Assembly (NCBI RefSeq): GCF_025961225.1
Contig: NZ_JAOQNG010000002.1
Coordinates: 558,001 to 622,000 of the forward strand
Direction of reading: 5' to 3'
DNA: 64,000 nucleotides
Source: Azospirillum canadense
Lineage (GTDB): Bacteria; Pseudomonadota; Alphaproteobacteria; Azospirillales; Azospirillaceae
The translations under genes and the position numbers were made by a program. The notes beneath the pieces were generated by a model. The model was not told the DNA's origin. It saw only the letters and a list, made by a program, of their open reading frames with translations, and ran no database searches. Below are positions 17,016 to 26,300 of the stretch, in pieces. The stretch's first letter is position 1. Each line of letters opens with the position of its first letter.

Positions 17016-18239
17016 TCAAATCACCCCTGCCGCGGAGAGCGCCGCCAGCCGCTCCTCGGACAGGCCGAGCAGACCGCGCAGGATCTCGTCGTTGTGGGCG
17101 CCGAGCGGGGGGCCCAGGCTGTCGATGCGGCCGGGGGTTTCGGTCAGGCGCGGAACAACATTGGGGATGGCAATCTCGCCGATCCGCTCGTCCTTGACGA
17201 AGGCGATGTTCTGCCGTGCCTTGTATTGCGGATCCTCGAAGATCTCGTCGATGGCGTAGACCGCCCCACAGGGGACCTGGAACTCCTCGCAGACGGCCAG
17301 CGCCTCGTCGCGGGCGTGCCTGGCCGTCCAGGCGCCGACATGGGCGTCCACCGCGGCGCGGTCGCGTTCCCGGTTCTTCAGCGGGCCCCAGCGGTCGGGA
17401 CCAGCCAGTTCGGGCTCGCCCATCGCCTCGGCGAGGCGGGCGAAGATCTTGTCGCTGGTGCAGGCGATGGCGATCCAGCGGCCGTCCTTCGTGGGATAGT
17501 GGCTGTGCGGCACCACGTTGACGGTGCCCGGCCCCATCCGTTCCCGCACATAGCCCTTCATGTGAAAGGCCGGCGCCAGCTCGTCCAGGATGCGGAAGAT
17601 CGGTTCGTAAAGGCCGATGTCGATCACCTGCCCCTTGCCGGTCAGGTCGCGCGCCCGCAAGGCCAACAAGGCGCCGAGCGCGCCGTAGATGCCGGCCATG
17701 TAGTCGGGGATGGTCGCGGAGCCCGGCGTGACCGGCGGGCGGTCCGGGTATCCGGCCAGGAAGGACAGGCCGCCGAAGGCGTTGCCGATCCGCCCGAAAC
17801 CGGGCCGCCCACTGTAGGGGCCGGTCTGGCCGTAGCCGGAGATGCGCACCATGATCAGCCGGTCGTTGACCGCGCGCAGATCCTCCCAGCCCAGGCCCCA
17901 TTTCTCCAGCGTGCCGGGCTGGAAATTCTCCACCAGCACGTCGGCGCCGCGCACCAGTTCCTTCAGCAGGTCGGCCCCTTCCGGCTTGCGCAGGTCGAGG
18001 GTGACCGACTTCTTGTTGCGGCATTCCGACAGCCAGGGCAGGCTGTCGCCGCATTCGGTGATGGAGCCGAAGCGGCGCAGCGCGTCGCCCACCTTCGGCA
18101 GCTCGATCTTGATAACCTCCGCGCCGAACTCGGCCAGCTGGGTCGAGCAGAAGGGGCCGGCGAGGAAGCTCGACACGTCGATCACGCGCAGGCCGTCGAG
18201 CGGCCGGGTTCCTTTGGTGCCGGTGTTGCCCGTTTCCAT
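17016..18239 (-). CDS. CaiB/BaiF family CoA-transferase (class III), second copy
   Basis: A 407-residue class III CoA-transferase, which moves CoA between carboxylic acids and so activates the pathway acid. Features seen are LRVIDVSSFLAGPFCSTQLAEFGAEVIKIE, GDALRRFG, NKKSVTLDLRKPEG, VLVENFQPG, the IPDYMAGIYGALGALLAL region with the Asp expected to form the acyl-anhydride, and a C-terminal GAHNDEIL block. ATG 18239 is preceded by GGGGAGAAG; the longer in-frame reading is shadow sequence of the adjacent lyase. It lies 20 bases downstream of a CitE-like gene. Confidence 0.9.
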   Translation of the reverse strand: METGNTGTKGTRPLDGLRVIDVSSFLAGPFCSTQLAEFGAEVIKIELPKVGDALRRFGSITECGDSLPWLSECRNKKSVTLDLRKPEGADLLKELVRGADVLVENFQPGTLEKWGLGWEDLRAVNDRLIMVRISGYGQTGPYSGRPGFGRIGNAFGGLSFLAGYPDRPPVTPGSATIPDYMAGIYGALGALLALRARDLTGKGQVIDIGLYEPIFRILDELAPAFHMKGYVRERMGPGTVNVVPHSHYPTKDGRWIAIACTSDKIFARLAEAMGEPELAGPDRWGPLKNRERDRAAVDAHVGAWTARHARDEALAVCEEFQVPCGAVYAIDEIFEDPQYKARQNIAFVKDERIGEIAIPNVVPRLTETPGRIDSLGPPLGAHNDEILRGLLGLSEERLAALSAAGVI

Positions 18240-18259
18240 GGTCTTCTCCCCGTGAAGTC

Positions 18260-19144
18260 TCACAGCCGCGCCGTCCGGCGCGCGTCGATGGCGTCGAGCG
18301 TCGAAAGCACGCGCTGCGCCTGGTAGAGGATCGGGTAATCGACGAACTGACCGTCGATCTGGAAGGACGAAGAGCCCTTGGCCTCGGCCTCCGCGAAGGC
18401 GTCGATCACCCGCCGGGCCTTGCGCACCTCCGCCTCGGTCGGGGTGAAGGCGGCGTTCACCGCCGGCACCTGGTCCGGGTGGATGCACAGCTTGCCTTGG
18501 AAGCCGAGGGTGCGGGCGCGGAGCGACGAATCCCGGAAGCCGTTGGCGTCCTTCAGGTCGATCCACACCGTGTCGATAGGCGGCTCCAATCCCGCCGCGC
18601 GGGAGGCCAGCACGATGGCGCTGCGGTGGTGCAGCAGTTCCAGCTCGTCCCGCGTCCAGGTCAGGCCCATGTCGAGCGTGAAGTCGCCGGCCCCGAAGGC
18701 GAAGCGGCGGACCCGCGTGCCGGACCGGGCGATGGCGTCGAGCGCGCTGAAGCCGGCACCGCTTTCCAGGATCGGGATGATGTCGGTGCTGCCGACCGGC
18801 AGGCCGCGTTCCCGTTCCAGCTGGCCGACCAGCCAGTCGGCCGTCCGCAGGTCGTCCGGCCGTTCCACCTTGGGAAGGACGATGCCGTCCACCCCGGCCT
18901 GCACGACGGCGCGCAGATCCTCGTAGGCGAAGTCGGTGGTCAGGGCGTTGACGCGGACGTAGCCCAGGCAGGGGCGCGGGCGTTGCAGCGCCTCCACCAC
19001 CACCGGCCGGGTCGCCGCCTTTTCCGCCACCGCGCAGGCGTCCTCCAAGTCGAGGATCACCGCGTCGGCGCCGAGCGTGAAGGCCTTCTCCACCCGGCGC
19101 GGGTGGTTGCCCGGCGCGAACAGAAGCGAGCGCAGCACAGTCAT
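18260..19144 (-). CDS. HpcH/HpaI-family CoA-ester lyase (CitE-like), first copy
   Basis: A 294-residue CitE-like lyase: LRSLLFAPGNHPRRVEKA, AVILDLEDACAV, IVLPKVERPDDL, IIPILESGAGF, FAFGAGDFTLDMG and GFQGKLCIHPDQVPAVN. It lies between two CoA-transferases and overlaps the first by four bases, a layout that pairs acid activation with cleavage of the resulting hydroxyacyl-CoA. The C-terminal extension (residues 255-294) is like those of citramalyl-CoA and malyl-CoA lyases. The substrate is not determinable here. Confidence 0.88.
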   Translation of the reverse strand: MTVLRSLLFAPGNHPRRVEKAFTLGADAVILDLEDACAVAEKAATRPVVVEALQRPRPCLGYVRVNALTTDFAYEDLRAVVQAGVDGIVLPKVERPDDLRTADWLVGQLERERGLPVGSTDIIPILESGAGFSALDAIARSGTRVRRFAFGAGDFTLDMGLTWTRDELELLHHRSAIVLASRAAGLEPPIDTVWIDLKDANGFRDSSLRARTLGFQGKLCIHPDQVPAVNAAFTPTEAEVRKARRVIDAFAEAEAKGSSSFQIDGQFVDYPILYQAQRVLSTLDAIDARRTARL

Positions 19145-20424
19145 GGCTTTCCTCCGTTCGCGGCCCTGTCTTCCACGGCCCTGCTTTCCGCGGGGTCCAG
19201 CCGGATGCCGGCCGCGCGCAGCCGCTCCGCGTCGATGCCCAGCCGGCCCACGAGGACCTCGCGGTTGTGTTCCCCCATGCGCGGGCCGGTCGAGCGGATC
19301 GCCCCCGGGGTGCGGGAGAATTTGCCGACCACGTTCTGCATACGCAGCGGGCCGCCCAGTTCTGCGTCCTCCAGCGCGACGATGTTCTGGCGCGCGGCCA
19401 TGTGCTCGTCCCGGAAGATCGCCGCGATGTCGTTGACCGGCGCGACGGTGGCCTGATGGTGCAGGAAGCGTTCCTGCAGGTCGGCGAAGTCGAAGCGGCC
19501 GATGGCCTTTTGCAGCTCCACATCCAGGGCCGCAGCGTTCTTCAGCCGCACGCGGTTCTCGTTGAAGCGGGGATCCTGGACCAGTTCCGGGGCCTCCAGC
19601 GCGGCACAGATGCGCTCGAAGGTCGATTGCGCGCTGCCGGCCATCGACACCCAGTGGCCGTCACGCGTCCGGTAGGTGTTGCGCGGCGCGGTGAAGGGCA
19701 GCCGGCTGCCGGCGCGCTGCTGCACGATGCCCAACTGGTCGTAATCCACCACCTGGGGGCCGAGCAGGGTCAGCAGCGTTTCGTAGATCGCCAGATCCAC
19801 GACTTGGCCCTTCCCCGTCCGCCGCTGTTCGTGCAACGCCACCATGGTGAGGTAGGCGGCCATCAGCCCGGTGGTGGAGTCCGCCAAGCCGAAGGCCGGC
19901 AGCAGCGGCGGGCCGTCGGGGTGGCCGCTGATGTGCGCGTAGCCGGCGTAGGCCTCCGCCAGCGTGCCGAACCCCGGTCGGCGGCTGTTCGGCCCGGTCT
20001 GGCCGAAGCCGGACACGCGGACCAGGATCAGGCCGGGGTTCTCCGCGCTCAGCGTCTCGTAATCGAGGCCCCAGCGTTCCAGCGTGCCGGGCCGGTAATT
20101 CTCGACCACGACGTCGACGTCCCGAGCAAGGCGCTTGACGATCTCCACCCCCAGCGGGGTGCGCAGGTCGGCCGTCACCGACCGCTTGCCGCGGTTGACG
20201 ACCTTGTAGTAGAGGCCGACGCCGTCCTTGTCGTGGCCCCAATAGCGGATCTCGTCCCCGCGTCCCGGCTGCTCGATCTTGACGACGTCAGCGCCGAAGT
20301 CGGCGAGGAACATCGAGCACAAGGGTGCGGCCAGGAAGTTCGAGATATCGAGGACCCGCACATCGCCGAGCGCGGGCGCAAGCGCGGGTTTCGGCACCGG
20401 TTCGGTGTCCGGCACATCCGGCAT
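19141..20424 (-). CDS. CaiB/BaiF family CoA-transferase (class III), first gene of the operon
   Basis: A 427-residue class III CoA-transferase with VRVLDISNFLAAPLCSMFLADFGADVVKIE, RGKRSVTADLRTP, VVVENYRPG, the ADSTTGLMAAYLTMVAL active-site segment and a C-terminal MGEHNREVL block. The Shine-Dalgarno sequence decides the start: GGAGG lies only one base before ATG 20430 but seven before ATG 20424, so I use 20424. A longer in-frame extension to 20613 crosses the promoter region and has no coding character. Only about 60% of aligned positions look alike with the second copy, so it is not a recent duplication. Confidence 0.9.
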   Translation of the reverse strand: MPDVPDTEPVPKPALAPALGDVRVLDISNFLAAPLCSMFLADFGADVVKIEQPGRGDEIRYWGHDKDGVGLYYKVVNRGKRSVTADLRTPLGVEIVKRLARDVDVVVENYRPGTLERWGLDYETLSAENPGLILVRVSGFGQTGPNSRRPGFGTLAEAYAGYAHISGHPDGPPLLPAFGLADSTTGLMAAYLTMVALHEQRRTGKGQVVDLAIYETLLTLLGPQVVDYDQLGIVQQRAGSRLPFTAPRNTYRTRDGHWVSMAGSAQSTFERICAALEAPELVQDPRFNENRVRLKNAAALDVELQKAIGRFDFADLQERFLHHQATVAPVNDIAAIFRDEHMAARQNIVALEDAELGGPLRMQNVVGKFSRTPGAIRSTGPRMGEHNREVLVGRLGIDAERLRAAGIRLDPAESRAVEDRAANGGKP

Positions 20425-20579
20425 GGACATTCCTCCCCCAGAGGGCGGCGCGGTCTTGTTTTGCGTCAGAATTGCCGCGCGGTCGTTTGCGCTGAACGGC
20501 GACGGCGTTTCGTGCGTCGCCAGCCCGATCCGTGGCCAAATCGCAGCCAATCGTTCGTGGGCTTCCGTTCGACTGTCTG

Positions 20580-20612
20580 CTGTCGACAGTATGATTGTTT
20601 GGCCAACAAACA
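20580..20612. promoter_or_regulatory. Candidate operator/promoter region of the CoA-lyase/Liv operon
   Basis: In the 284-base non-coding stretch 20425-20708 upstream of the operon, two palindromes lie close together. One is CTGTCGACAG (20580-20589, perfect). The other is TGTTTG-N5-CAAACA (20596-20612). The spacing and A/T-rich half-sites suit a dimeric GntR/FCD regulator such as the one at 16175-16948. The link is inferred from position only. Confidence 0.4.
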
Positions 20613-20708
20613 AAATGCGCAGCGGGGCTAGCCCATTCGGTGATGGGCTGGCTCCGTCGGACTTCCGGTGTTTAGACTTTCAGGATGCTGCCGATCAGAG
20701 GCGCCCGA

Positions 20709-21383
20709 TCAGAGGCGGCCGCCGACCTCGTCGAGGTGGCGGAGCATGTCGTCCGGATCCTCGTACACGCGGTAGGCGCCGGCGCGCTCCAACTCCCCCG
20801 CGCCGTAGCCGCCGCACAGCAGGCCGACGCCGAGCGCCCGGCAGCGCTGGGCGGCCAGCATGTCCCAGATGCTGTCGCCGACCACCATGGCCGTCTCGAT
20901 CCGCACGCCGATCCGCGCGGCGGCGGCGAGGAACAGGTCGGGGTCGGGTTTGGCGTATTTCACAAGGTCGCGGGTCACCACCGGCACCTTGTCCGGATCG
21001 ACGCCCAGCGCCCGGATGTTGTGCGCGGCGGTGTCCATGTGCGCGCTGGTGGCGATGGCCCACTTGATGCCGGATTGGGTCAGGGTGTCCAGCAGCTCGC
21101 GCGCGCCCGGCAGCGGTCGGATCTTGTCGGCGTGCCGCTTGTAGGCGTTGGCGTGGAGGCGGCGCAGGCGGTCGATGCGCTCGGGGCTGATCGCCTCGCC
21201 GGTTTCGCGCAGCAGCTGGTTGGTGAACAGCCCGCCGCTCATCCCGATCTTGCGGTGGATGCGCCAGTAGGACAGCTCGATACCCTCCTCCCGGAGGGCT
21301 TCCTGCCACGCCATGACATGCTGGTAGACGGTGTCGACGAGGGTGCCGTCCAAATCGAAGAGAAAGGCTGGCTCGATCCGCAT
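20709..21383 (-). CDS. HAD-superfamily hydrolase (phosphatase, PGP/beta-PGM-like)
   Basis: A 224-residue HAD phosphatase. Motif I is FDLDGTLVDT, motif II is AIATSAH, and motifs III/IV are KYAKPDPDLFL and MVVGDSIWD. A helical cap occupies residues 18-85, as in phosphoglycolate phosphatase-like enzymes. The start at 21383 has GGGAGAG upstream. It appears monocistronic and diverges from the lipoprotein gene at 21567. The sugar or organic phosphate used cannot be told from sequence. Confidence 0.88.
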   Translation of the reverse strand: MRIEPAFLFDLDGTLVDTVYQHVMAWQEALREEGIELSYWRIHRKIGMSGGLFTNQLLRETGEAISPERIDRLRRLHANAYKRHADKIRPLPGARELLDTLTQSGIKWAIATSAHMDTAAHNIRALGVDPDKVPVVTRDLVKYAKPDPDLFLAAAARIGVRIETAMVVGDSIWDMLAAQRCRALGVGLLCGGYGAGELERAGAYRVYEDPDDMLRHLDEVGGRL

Positions 21384-21566
21384 GTCGCTCTCCCGTATCG
21401 CAAGCGCACAAACGGTATCACGGACGGGCCATGGGTCAATGCCGCGGCCGGGATTCAATTCTTTGGGGAGCCTCTGGTCGCCATTCGCCTTGACGCAGCA
21501 AGATTTCAAATGCGCATACTTGTTGGTCATCTCCGTTCGGGATGATCCAATCGGGAGTGGGTGCCG

Positions 21567-22403
21567 GTGCGCAACGTGCGACGTGTTCTTTTGTCCCTTA
21601 TGGTCGCCGTCCTGGCGGCCGCCTGCGGCCCGGTGATCGAGACACGCTATTCCTACACGCCGCCGCCCGGCGGCGGGGGCATGGCCTGCATCCAGCAGTG
21701 CGAGGCCGGCCGGTTCCAGTGCGTGCGCGAGGCGCGCTATTCCCAGGATTCGTGCAAGGCCGACGCCCACCGCCGGGCGGAGCACGCCTATCACCATTAC
21801 CTGAGCACGCTGCGGCGCGGGGAAAAGCCGAAATACAGCGTGTCCTACTTCGACAATTCCTATTCGTGCCAGAGCGTCGAATCGCAGTGCAAGGTCGACT
21901 ACAACGACTGCTACGCCGCCTGCGGCGGGCAGGTGGTCGCGCAGCAGATCTGCACCTCCGGCTGCGAGCAGCTGAAGCCGCCGATGCCGCCCGGCACTCC
22001 GGTCGGCCCGGCGCTGGTCAACGGCAGCCCGATGCGGATGCAATCCATGCGCACGGCTGAGGCGGCACCCCGTTCCGGCAAGATGGCGAAGGAGGCGGCG
22101 CCATCGGCGGGCATGGCGCGGCTTGCCCAGCGCTACACGGTCAGCGGCACGAACGGCGAGGACATCACCTACGAGGGCACCGTCACGCTGCGCCCGAACG
22201 GCGACCGCTTCCAGGTCCGCTGGGACATCGACGACGTGGTCTACAACGGTGTAGGGACGCTGGTCGGCAATCGCTTGGTCGTCGAGGGCCGCCACGACGG
22301 CGAGCCGTTCCGCTACGACCTGCGCATCGCGTCCGATGGCAGCTTGTCGGGCAGCTGGACCGGCGACGAGGGCGAGGGGACGGAAGATTGGGAGCCGTCC
22401 TGA
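21567..22403 (+). CDS. Cysteine-rich lipoprotein of unknown function
   Basis: Predicted lipoprotein of about 278 residues. After a signal peptide with lipobox (AVLAAACGPV) comes a Cys-rich segment, with repeated CxxxC-type spacings (ACIQQCEAGRFQC, SCKAD, SCQSVESQC, DCYAACGG, CTSGCEQ), suggesting several disulfides in the periplasm. A Pro/Met-rich linker is followed by a C-terminal beta-rich domain (YTVSGTNGEDITYEGTVTL, then a similar strand set ending SLSGSWTGDEG). GTG 21567 is nine bases after GGGAG; GTG 21561 is only three bases away and less likely. I do not recognise the family. A terminator-like hairpin follows at 22502. Confidence 0.75.
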   Translation: MRNVRRVLLSLMVAVLAAACGPVIETRYSYTPPPGGGGMACIQQCEAGRFQCVREARYSQDSCKADAHRRAEHAYHHYLSTLRRGEKPKYSVSYFDNSYSCQSVESQCKVDYNDCYAACGGQVVAQQICTSGCEQLKPPMPPGTPVGPALVNGSPMRMQSMRTAEAAPRSGKMAKEAAPSAGMARLAQRYTVSGTNGEDITYEGTVTLRPNGDRFQVRWDIDDVVYNGVGTLVGNRLVVEGRHDGEPFRYDLRIASDGSLSGSWTGDEGEGTEDWEPS

Positions 22404-22433
22404 GGTTTCGATTCAGTTCACACACAAAACTGC

Positions 22434-22462
22434 TTGATCACCGAACAAATTGGTGGTATACG
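22434..22462 (+). promoter_or_regulatory. Candidate sigma70-type promoter
   Basis: TTGATC (22434-22439) and TATACG (22457-22462) are separated by exactly 17 bases. Each box matches four of six consensus positions. No ORF with a ribosome-binding site follows before the hairpin terminator at 22502, so the promoter would drive a short non-coding transcript. Confidence 0.45.
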
Positions 22463-22468
22463 GTATTC

Positions 22469-22528
22469 GTGTTGTGAGCGAACCTTTCAGAGTGCACCCT
22501 CAAGCCGCCTTCGGGCGGCTTTTTCTTT
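22469..22528 (+). ncRNA. Candidate small RNA of about 60 nt
   Basis: The interval runs from the expected start site of the promoter at 22434-22462 to an intrinsic terminator. It has no start codon with a Shine-Dalgarno sequence and lies between the lipoprotein stop (22403) and the NarL-type regulator start (22669). The 5' part contains single-stranded-looking A/U-rich sequence, suitable for base pairing. Alternatively, the hairpin may just terminate the lipoprotein transcript. Expression data would decide. Confidence 0.4.
22502..22528 (+). terminator. Intrinsic terminator with TTCG tetraloop
   Basis: A perfect 8-bp stem (AAGCCGCC / GGCGGCTT) closed by TTCG is followed by TTTCTTT. This is a textbook rho-independent terminator on the plus strand, ending the lipoprotein message and/or the candidate small RNA. 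Confidence 0.85.
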
Positions 22529-22668
22529 GGGCGCGATAACCATGCGCAGGAATGGGGGAATTCTTGCTAATGTTGAAACGATCCTCGAACTGCTTCATCG
22601 TGCGATAAAAGATGTGTCCCACTGCAAGGGTGGGACATAAGGGTGGGGTTTGGGGAGAGAGGGCCGTC

Positions 22669-23352
22669 ATGCCGTTGACCATTCTCGTTGCCGACGACCA
22701 TCCCCTGATGCGGTCGGCCCTGCGGCAGACCATCACCCTCGCCTTTGACGACGCCATGGTGATCGAGGCCGCCCGCTTCGACCAGATCGAACCGCTGCTG
22801 GTGGAATCGGACGCGGTCGACCTGATCGTGCTGGACCTTCACATGCCGGGGATGAGCGGCTTCATCGGCCTGATGACGCTGCGCGCCGACCATGCGGGGA
22901 TTCCGGTGCTGGTCGTCTCCGCGTCGGAAGAGCCGGCGACCATCCAGCGGGCCATCGACTGCGGCGCGTCCGGCTTCGTGCCGAAATCGGCCCCGAATGC
23001 GGCTCTTGCCGAGGCGGTGCAGGCCGTGCTGGACGGCGAGATCTGGATGCCGCCGGTGGCGGATGTGCCGGAGGACGGCGCCCCGCCCGTTCAACGCATC
23101 GCCAGCCTGACCCCGAAGGAGCTGCGCGTCCTGGCCGGGATCGCGGTGGGGAAGCTGAACAAGCAGATCGCCTTCGAGCTGGACGTGACCGAAAAAACGG
23201 TGAAGGCGCACGTCACGACCATCTTGCGCAAGCTGGGCGTTCACAGCCGCACCCAGGCGGCCGTCCTCGCCAGCCAGTTGGCCCTCACCGCTCCGCCGGC
23301 TGAGCCGGAAGCTTTTGAGCGACCGACCGGCCCTGCATCAGCAGCTGGTTGA
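22669..23352 (+). CDS. NarL/LuxR-type response regulator (CrbR/ErdR-like)
   Basis: A 227-residue response regulator. The receiver domain (ILVADDHPLMRSALRQ; phosphoacceptor Asp56 in VLDLHMPG; KSAPNAAL) is followed by a LuxR-type HTH at about residues 143-205 (LTPKELRVLAGIAVGKLNKQIA, VTEKTVKAHVTTILRKLGV). ATG 22669 follows GGGGAGAGAGGG. Its last 68 bases overlap the 3' end of the convergent SSS-type hybrid kinase. This pairing matches CrbS/CrbR (MxtR/ErdR) systems, which switch on acetyl-CoA synthetase and acetate use in gammaproteobacteria; that role here is inferred. Confidence 0.9.
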   Translation: MPLTILVADDHPLMRSALRQTITLAFDDAMVIEAARFDQIEPLLVESDAVDLIVLDLHMPGMSGFIGLMTLRADHAGIPVLVVSASEEPATIQRAIDCGASGFVPKSAPNAALAEAVQAVLDGEIWMPPVADVPEDGAPPVQRIASLTPKELRVLAGIAVGKLNKQIAFELDVTEKTVKAHVTTILRKLGVHSRTQAAVLASQLALTAPPAEPEAFERPTGPASAAG

Positions 23353-26300
23353 CCAGGGCGCGCAATGCCCCGGGCCGCACCGGCTTGTGAAGCAGCGGGA
23401 TGCCCGCTGCCTTCGCGGAGTCGCGCAGCCCGGCCCCGCGGTCGGCGGTGATCAGGGCGGCGGGCACCGGCCGGCCGAAGGCTGCGTGCAGGGATTCCAG
23501 CGCTTCCAGCCCGGTTCGGCCGCGGCCGAGGTGGTAGTCGGACAGGATCAGGTCGGGCACCTGCCCTTCCAGAGCCGCCAGCGCCTGCTCCGCGGTGGGA
23601 GCGGTGACGACCCGGCAGGACCAGCCGGTCAGCAGCGTGTCCATGGCCTGGGCGATGGCCGGCTCGTTCTCCACGCACAGCACCAGGGCGCCGTCGAAGC
23701 TGCGGCGGCTGCGCGGCGCCGGGGCCGGGCGCTCCGCCGGGGCTTCCGCGGCCAGCGGGACCAGGACGGAGAAGCCGCTTCCCCGCCCGACCTCCGAGCG
23801 GACGGCGATGCCGTGGCCGAGGATACCGGCCAACCGTTCCACGATGGCGAGCCCCAGGCCAAGGCCGCGCCCGGTGGCGCCATCCGCCGCGCCCTCGTCC
23901 AGTTGGCGGAACTCCACGAAGATTTCCCGCTGCTTGTCGTGCGGGATGCCGGGGCCGGTGTCCCACACCTCGATGGACAGGGCGTCGCCGCGGCGGCGGC
24001 AGCCGAACAGGATCCGGCCGCGCGCGGTGTAGCGCACCGCGTTGGACAGGAAGTTCTGCAGGATGCGCCGCAGCAGGTGCGGGTCGCTGAACACCGCAGC
24101 GTCGCTCCGCACCGCCCGCAGCGTCAACCCGTGCTGGCCGGCGAGCACGGTGAATTCCTGGATCAGCGGCTCCATCAGGTCGCCGATGCGGATCGGCGCG
24201 GGGTTGGGCCGCATGACGCCGCTGTCCAGCTTCGACACCTCCAGCAGGTCGCCCAGGATGTGTTCGACGGAGCGCAGGGAGGTGTCGACCTGCCCGATGG
24301 TGGCGTTGTCCGTGGGGTCGCCCAGCGCCGCCAGGAACAGGCGGGCGGCGTGCAGGGGCTGCATCAGGTCGTGACCGGCGGCGGCGAGGAAGCGGGTCTT
24401 GCCCTGGTTGGCACGCTCCGCCTCCGCCTTCGCCGCGGCCAGGGCGCGGGTGCGCTCGGCGATCTTGCGCTCCAGCCCCTCGTTGGCTTCGCGGAGTGCC
24501 GCGGCGGCGCGGTGCTGCTCCGTCACGTCGGTGTAGACGGCGACGAAGCCGCCGCCGGGCATGGGGTTGGTGGCGATCTCCAGCACCGTGCCGTCCGGCC
24601 GTTCGCGCAGGTAGACGTCCGGGCGCCCCTGCCGGCGCGGGTCGGAGCGGCGGGCGAGCAGGGTCTCGATCTCGCCGTTGCGGCCGTACTCGCCGCGCTG
24701 CTCGTTGAAGCGGACGATCTCCTCCAGCGTGGTGCCGACCTGGACGAAGCCGTCCGGCAGGTCGAGCAGCACCTCGAACCGGCGGTTCCAGGTGGCCACG
24801 CGGAATTCCTCGTCGAACACGCCGATGCCTTGGCTGATGTTCTCCACCGTCGCGCGCAGAAGCTCGTGCTGCTTCAGGATCGCGCGGGAGGCGTCGTCGA
24901 TGATGGAGCGCACGTCGGTGCGCGACAGGTGCCGGTCGGACAGCAGCCCGGCCACCACCACCCGCGCCGACGCGGTGCCGACGGCGCCGGCCAGCAGCCG
25001 CTCCGTCGCCTGGATCGCGGCGCTGGTCCCCTCCCGCCCGGCGGCGAGCCGCTGGAAGACGGCGTCGGCCTTGGCTTGGCCCACGTAGCGGGCGGCGAGG
25101 TCGTGCAGGTCGGCCAAGGTGGCGCCGCGGGGGCCGTGCGCCTCCGCCTCCGGCCCGCGGCGCAGCTGGACGAAGCGGGCGGCCTGCCGCACCTCCAGCG
25201 GCGACGGGCTGGTCAGCAATGACAGGCCGACGAAGACCAGCAGGTTGGGGCCGAGGCTCCACAGCACGGCGTTGGTCAGCGGGTCGATGCCGGTCAGGCC
25301 GGCCAGCGCCACGGGGCTGAGCGCCGACAGGCCGAAGGGCCCGGCGCGCAAGGCCTCCGCCGCCACCCAGCCGGCGTCGGCGAAGGAAGGCAGCAGCATC
25401 GTGTAGACCCAGCCGAGGAAGCCCGCGCAGATGCCGCCGAAGGCGCCGGCCTTGGTCGCCCGCGTCCAGACCAGCCCGCCCAGCAGGGCCGGGGCGAACT
25501 GCGCCACCGCGGTGAAGGACATCAGGCCGATGGTCGCCAGCGGAAAGGCCGAGCCGATCAGGCGGTAGCAGCCGTAGGCCAGCACCAGCACGGCGATCAC
25601 CGCGGAGCGCCGCACCGCCAGCAGCACCGGCGCCGGATTCTCGCGCAGGCGCCGGTCGTGCGGGCGCAGCGCCATCAGCAGCGGCACGGCGATGTCGTTG
25701 CAGATCATGGTGCTGAGCGCCACCATCTCCACCAGGATCATGCTGGTCGCCGCCGACAGGCCGCCGATGAAGGCGACCAGCGCCAGCCAGGGCCAGCCTT
25801 CCTGCCGTGGGATGGACACCATGAAGGTGTCGGCGTTGCTGCCGGCCGGGAACAGCATCAGCCCGGCCAGCGCCACCGGCAGCACGAACAGGTTGATGAC
25901 GATCAGGTAGGCCGGGAACAGCCGAGCCGCGGTGCGGATGTCGCCGGCGTGGGTGTTCTCCACCACCGCGACGTGGAACTGGCGCGGCAGGCACAGCATG
26001 GCCAGCGCCGACAGCAGGCAGGCCACCCACCAGTCCGTGCCCAGCGAGCCGAGGCTGACCGTCTCCAAGAAGGCGGGGTGGGCGGCTGCGGCGGCCAGGA
26101 AGCCGGCGGGGTCGCCGAAGACGGCGACGGCGACGAAGCCCCCGACCGCCAGGGCGGCGGCCAGCTTCACGACGGACTCCGCCGCGATGGCCGTCATCAG
26201 GCCGCGGTGATGCTCGTTCGCGCTGATGCTGCGCACGCCGAACAGGATCGCGAAGGCCGCCATCAGGAAGGCGACCATCAGCGTCGTCCCGCCGGGCAGC

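Noticed and set aside
20425..20613. N-terminal extension of the first CoA-transferase
   Set aside because: The added residues have no family similarity, and the ribosome site fits ATG 20424; the stretch contains operator-like palindromes.
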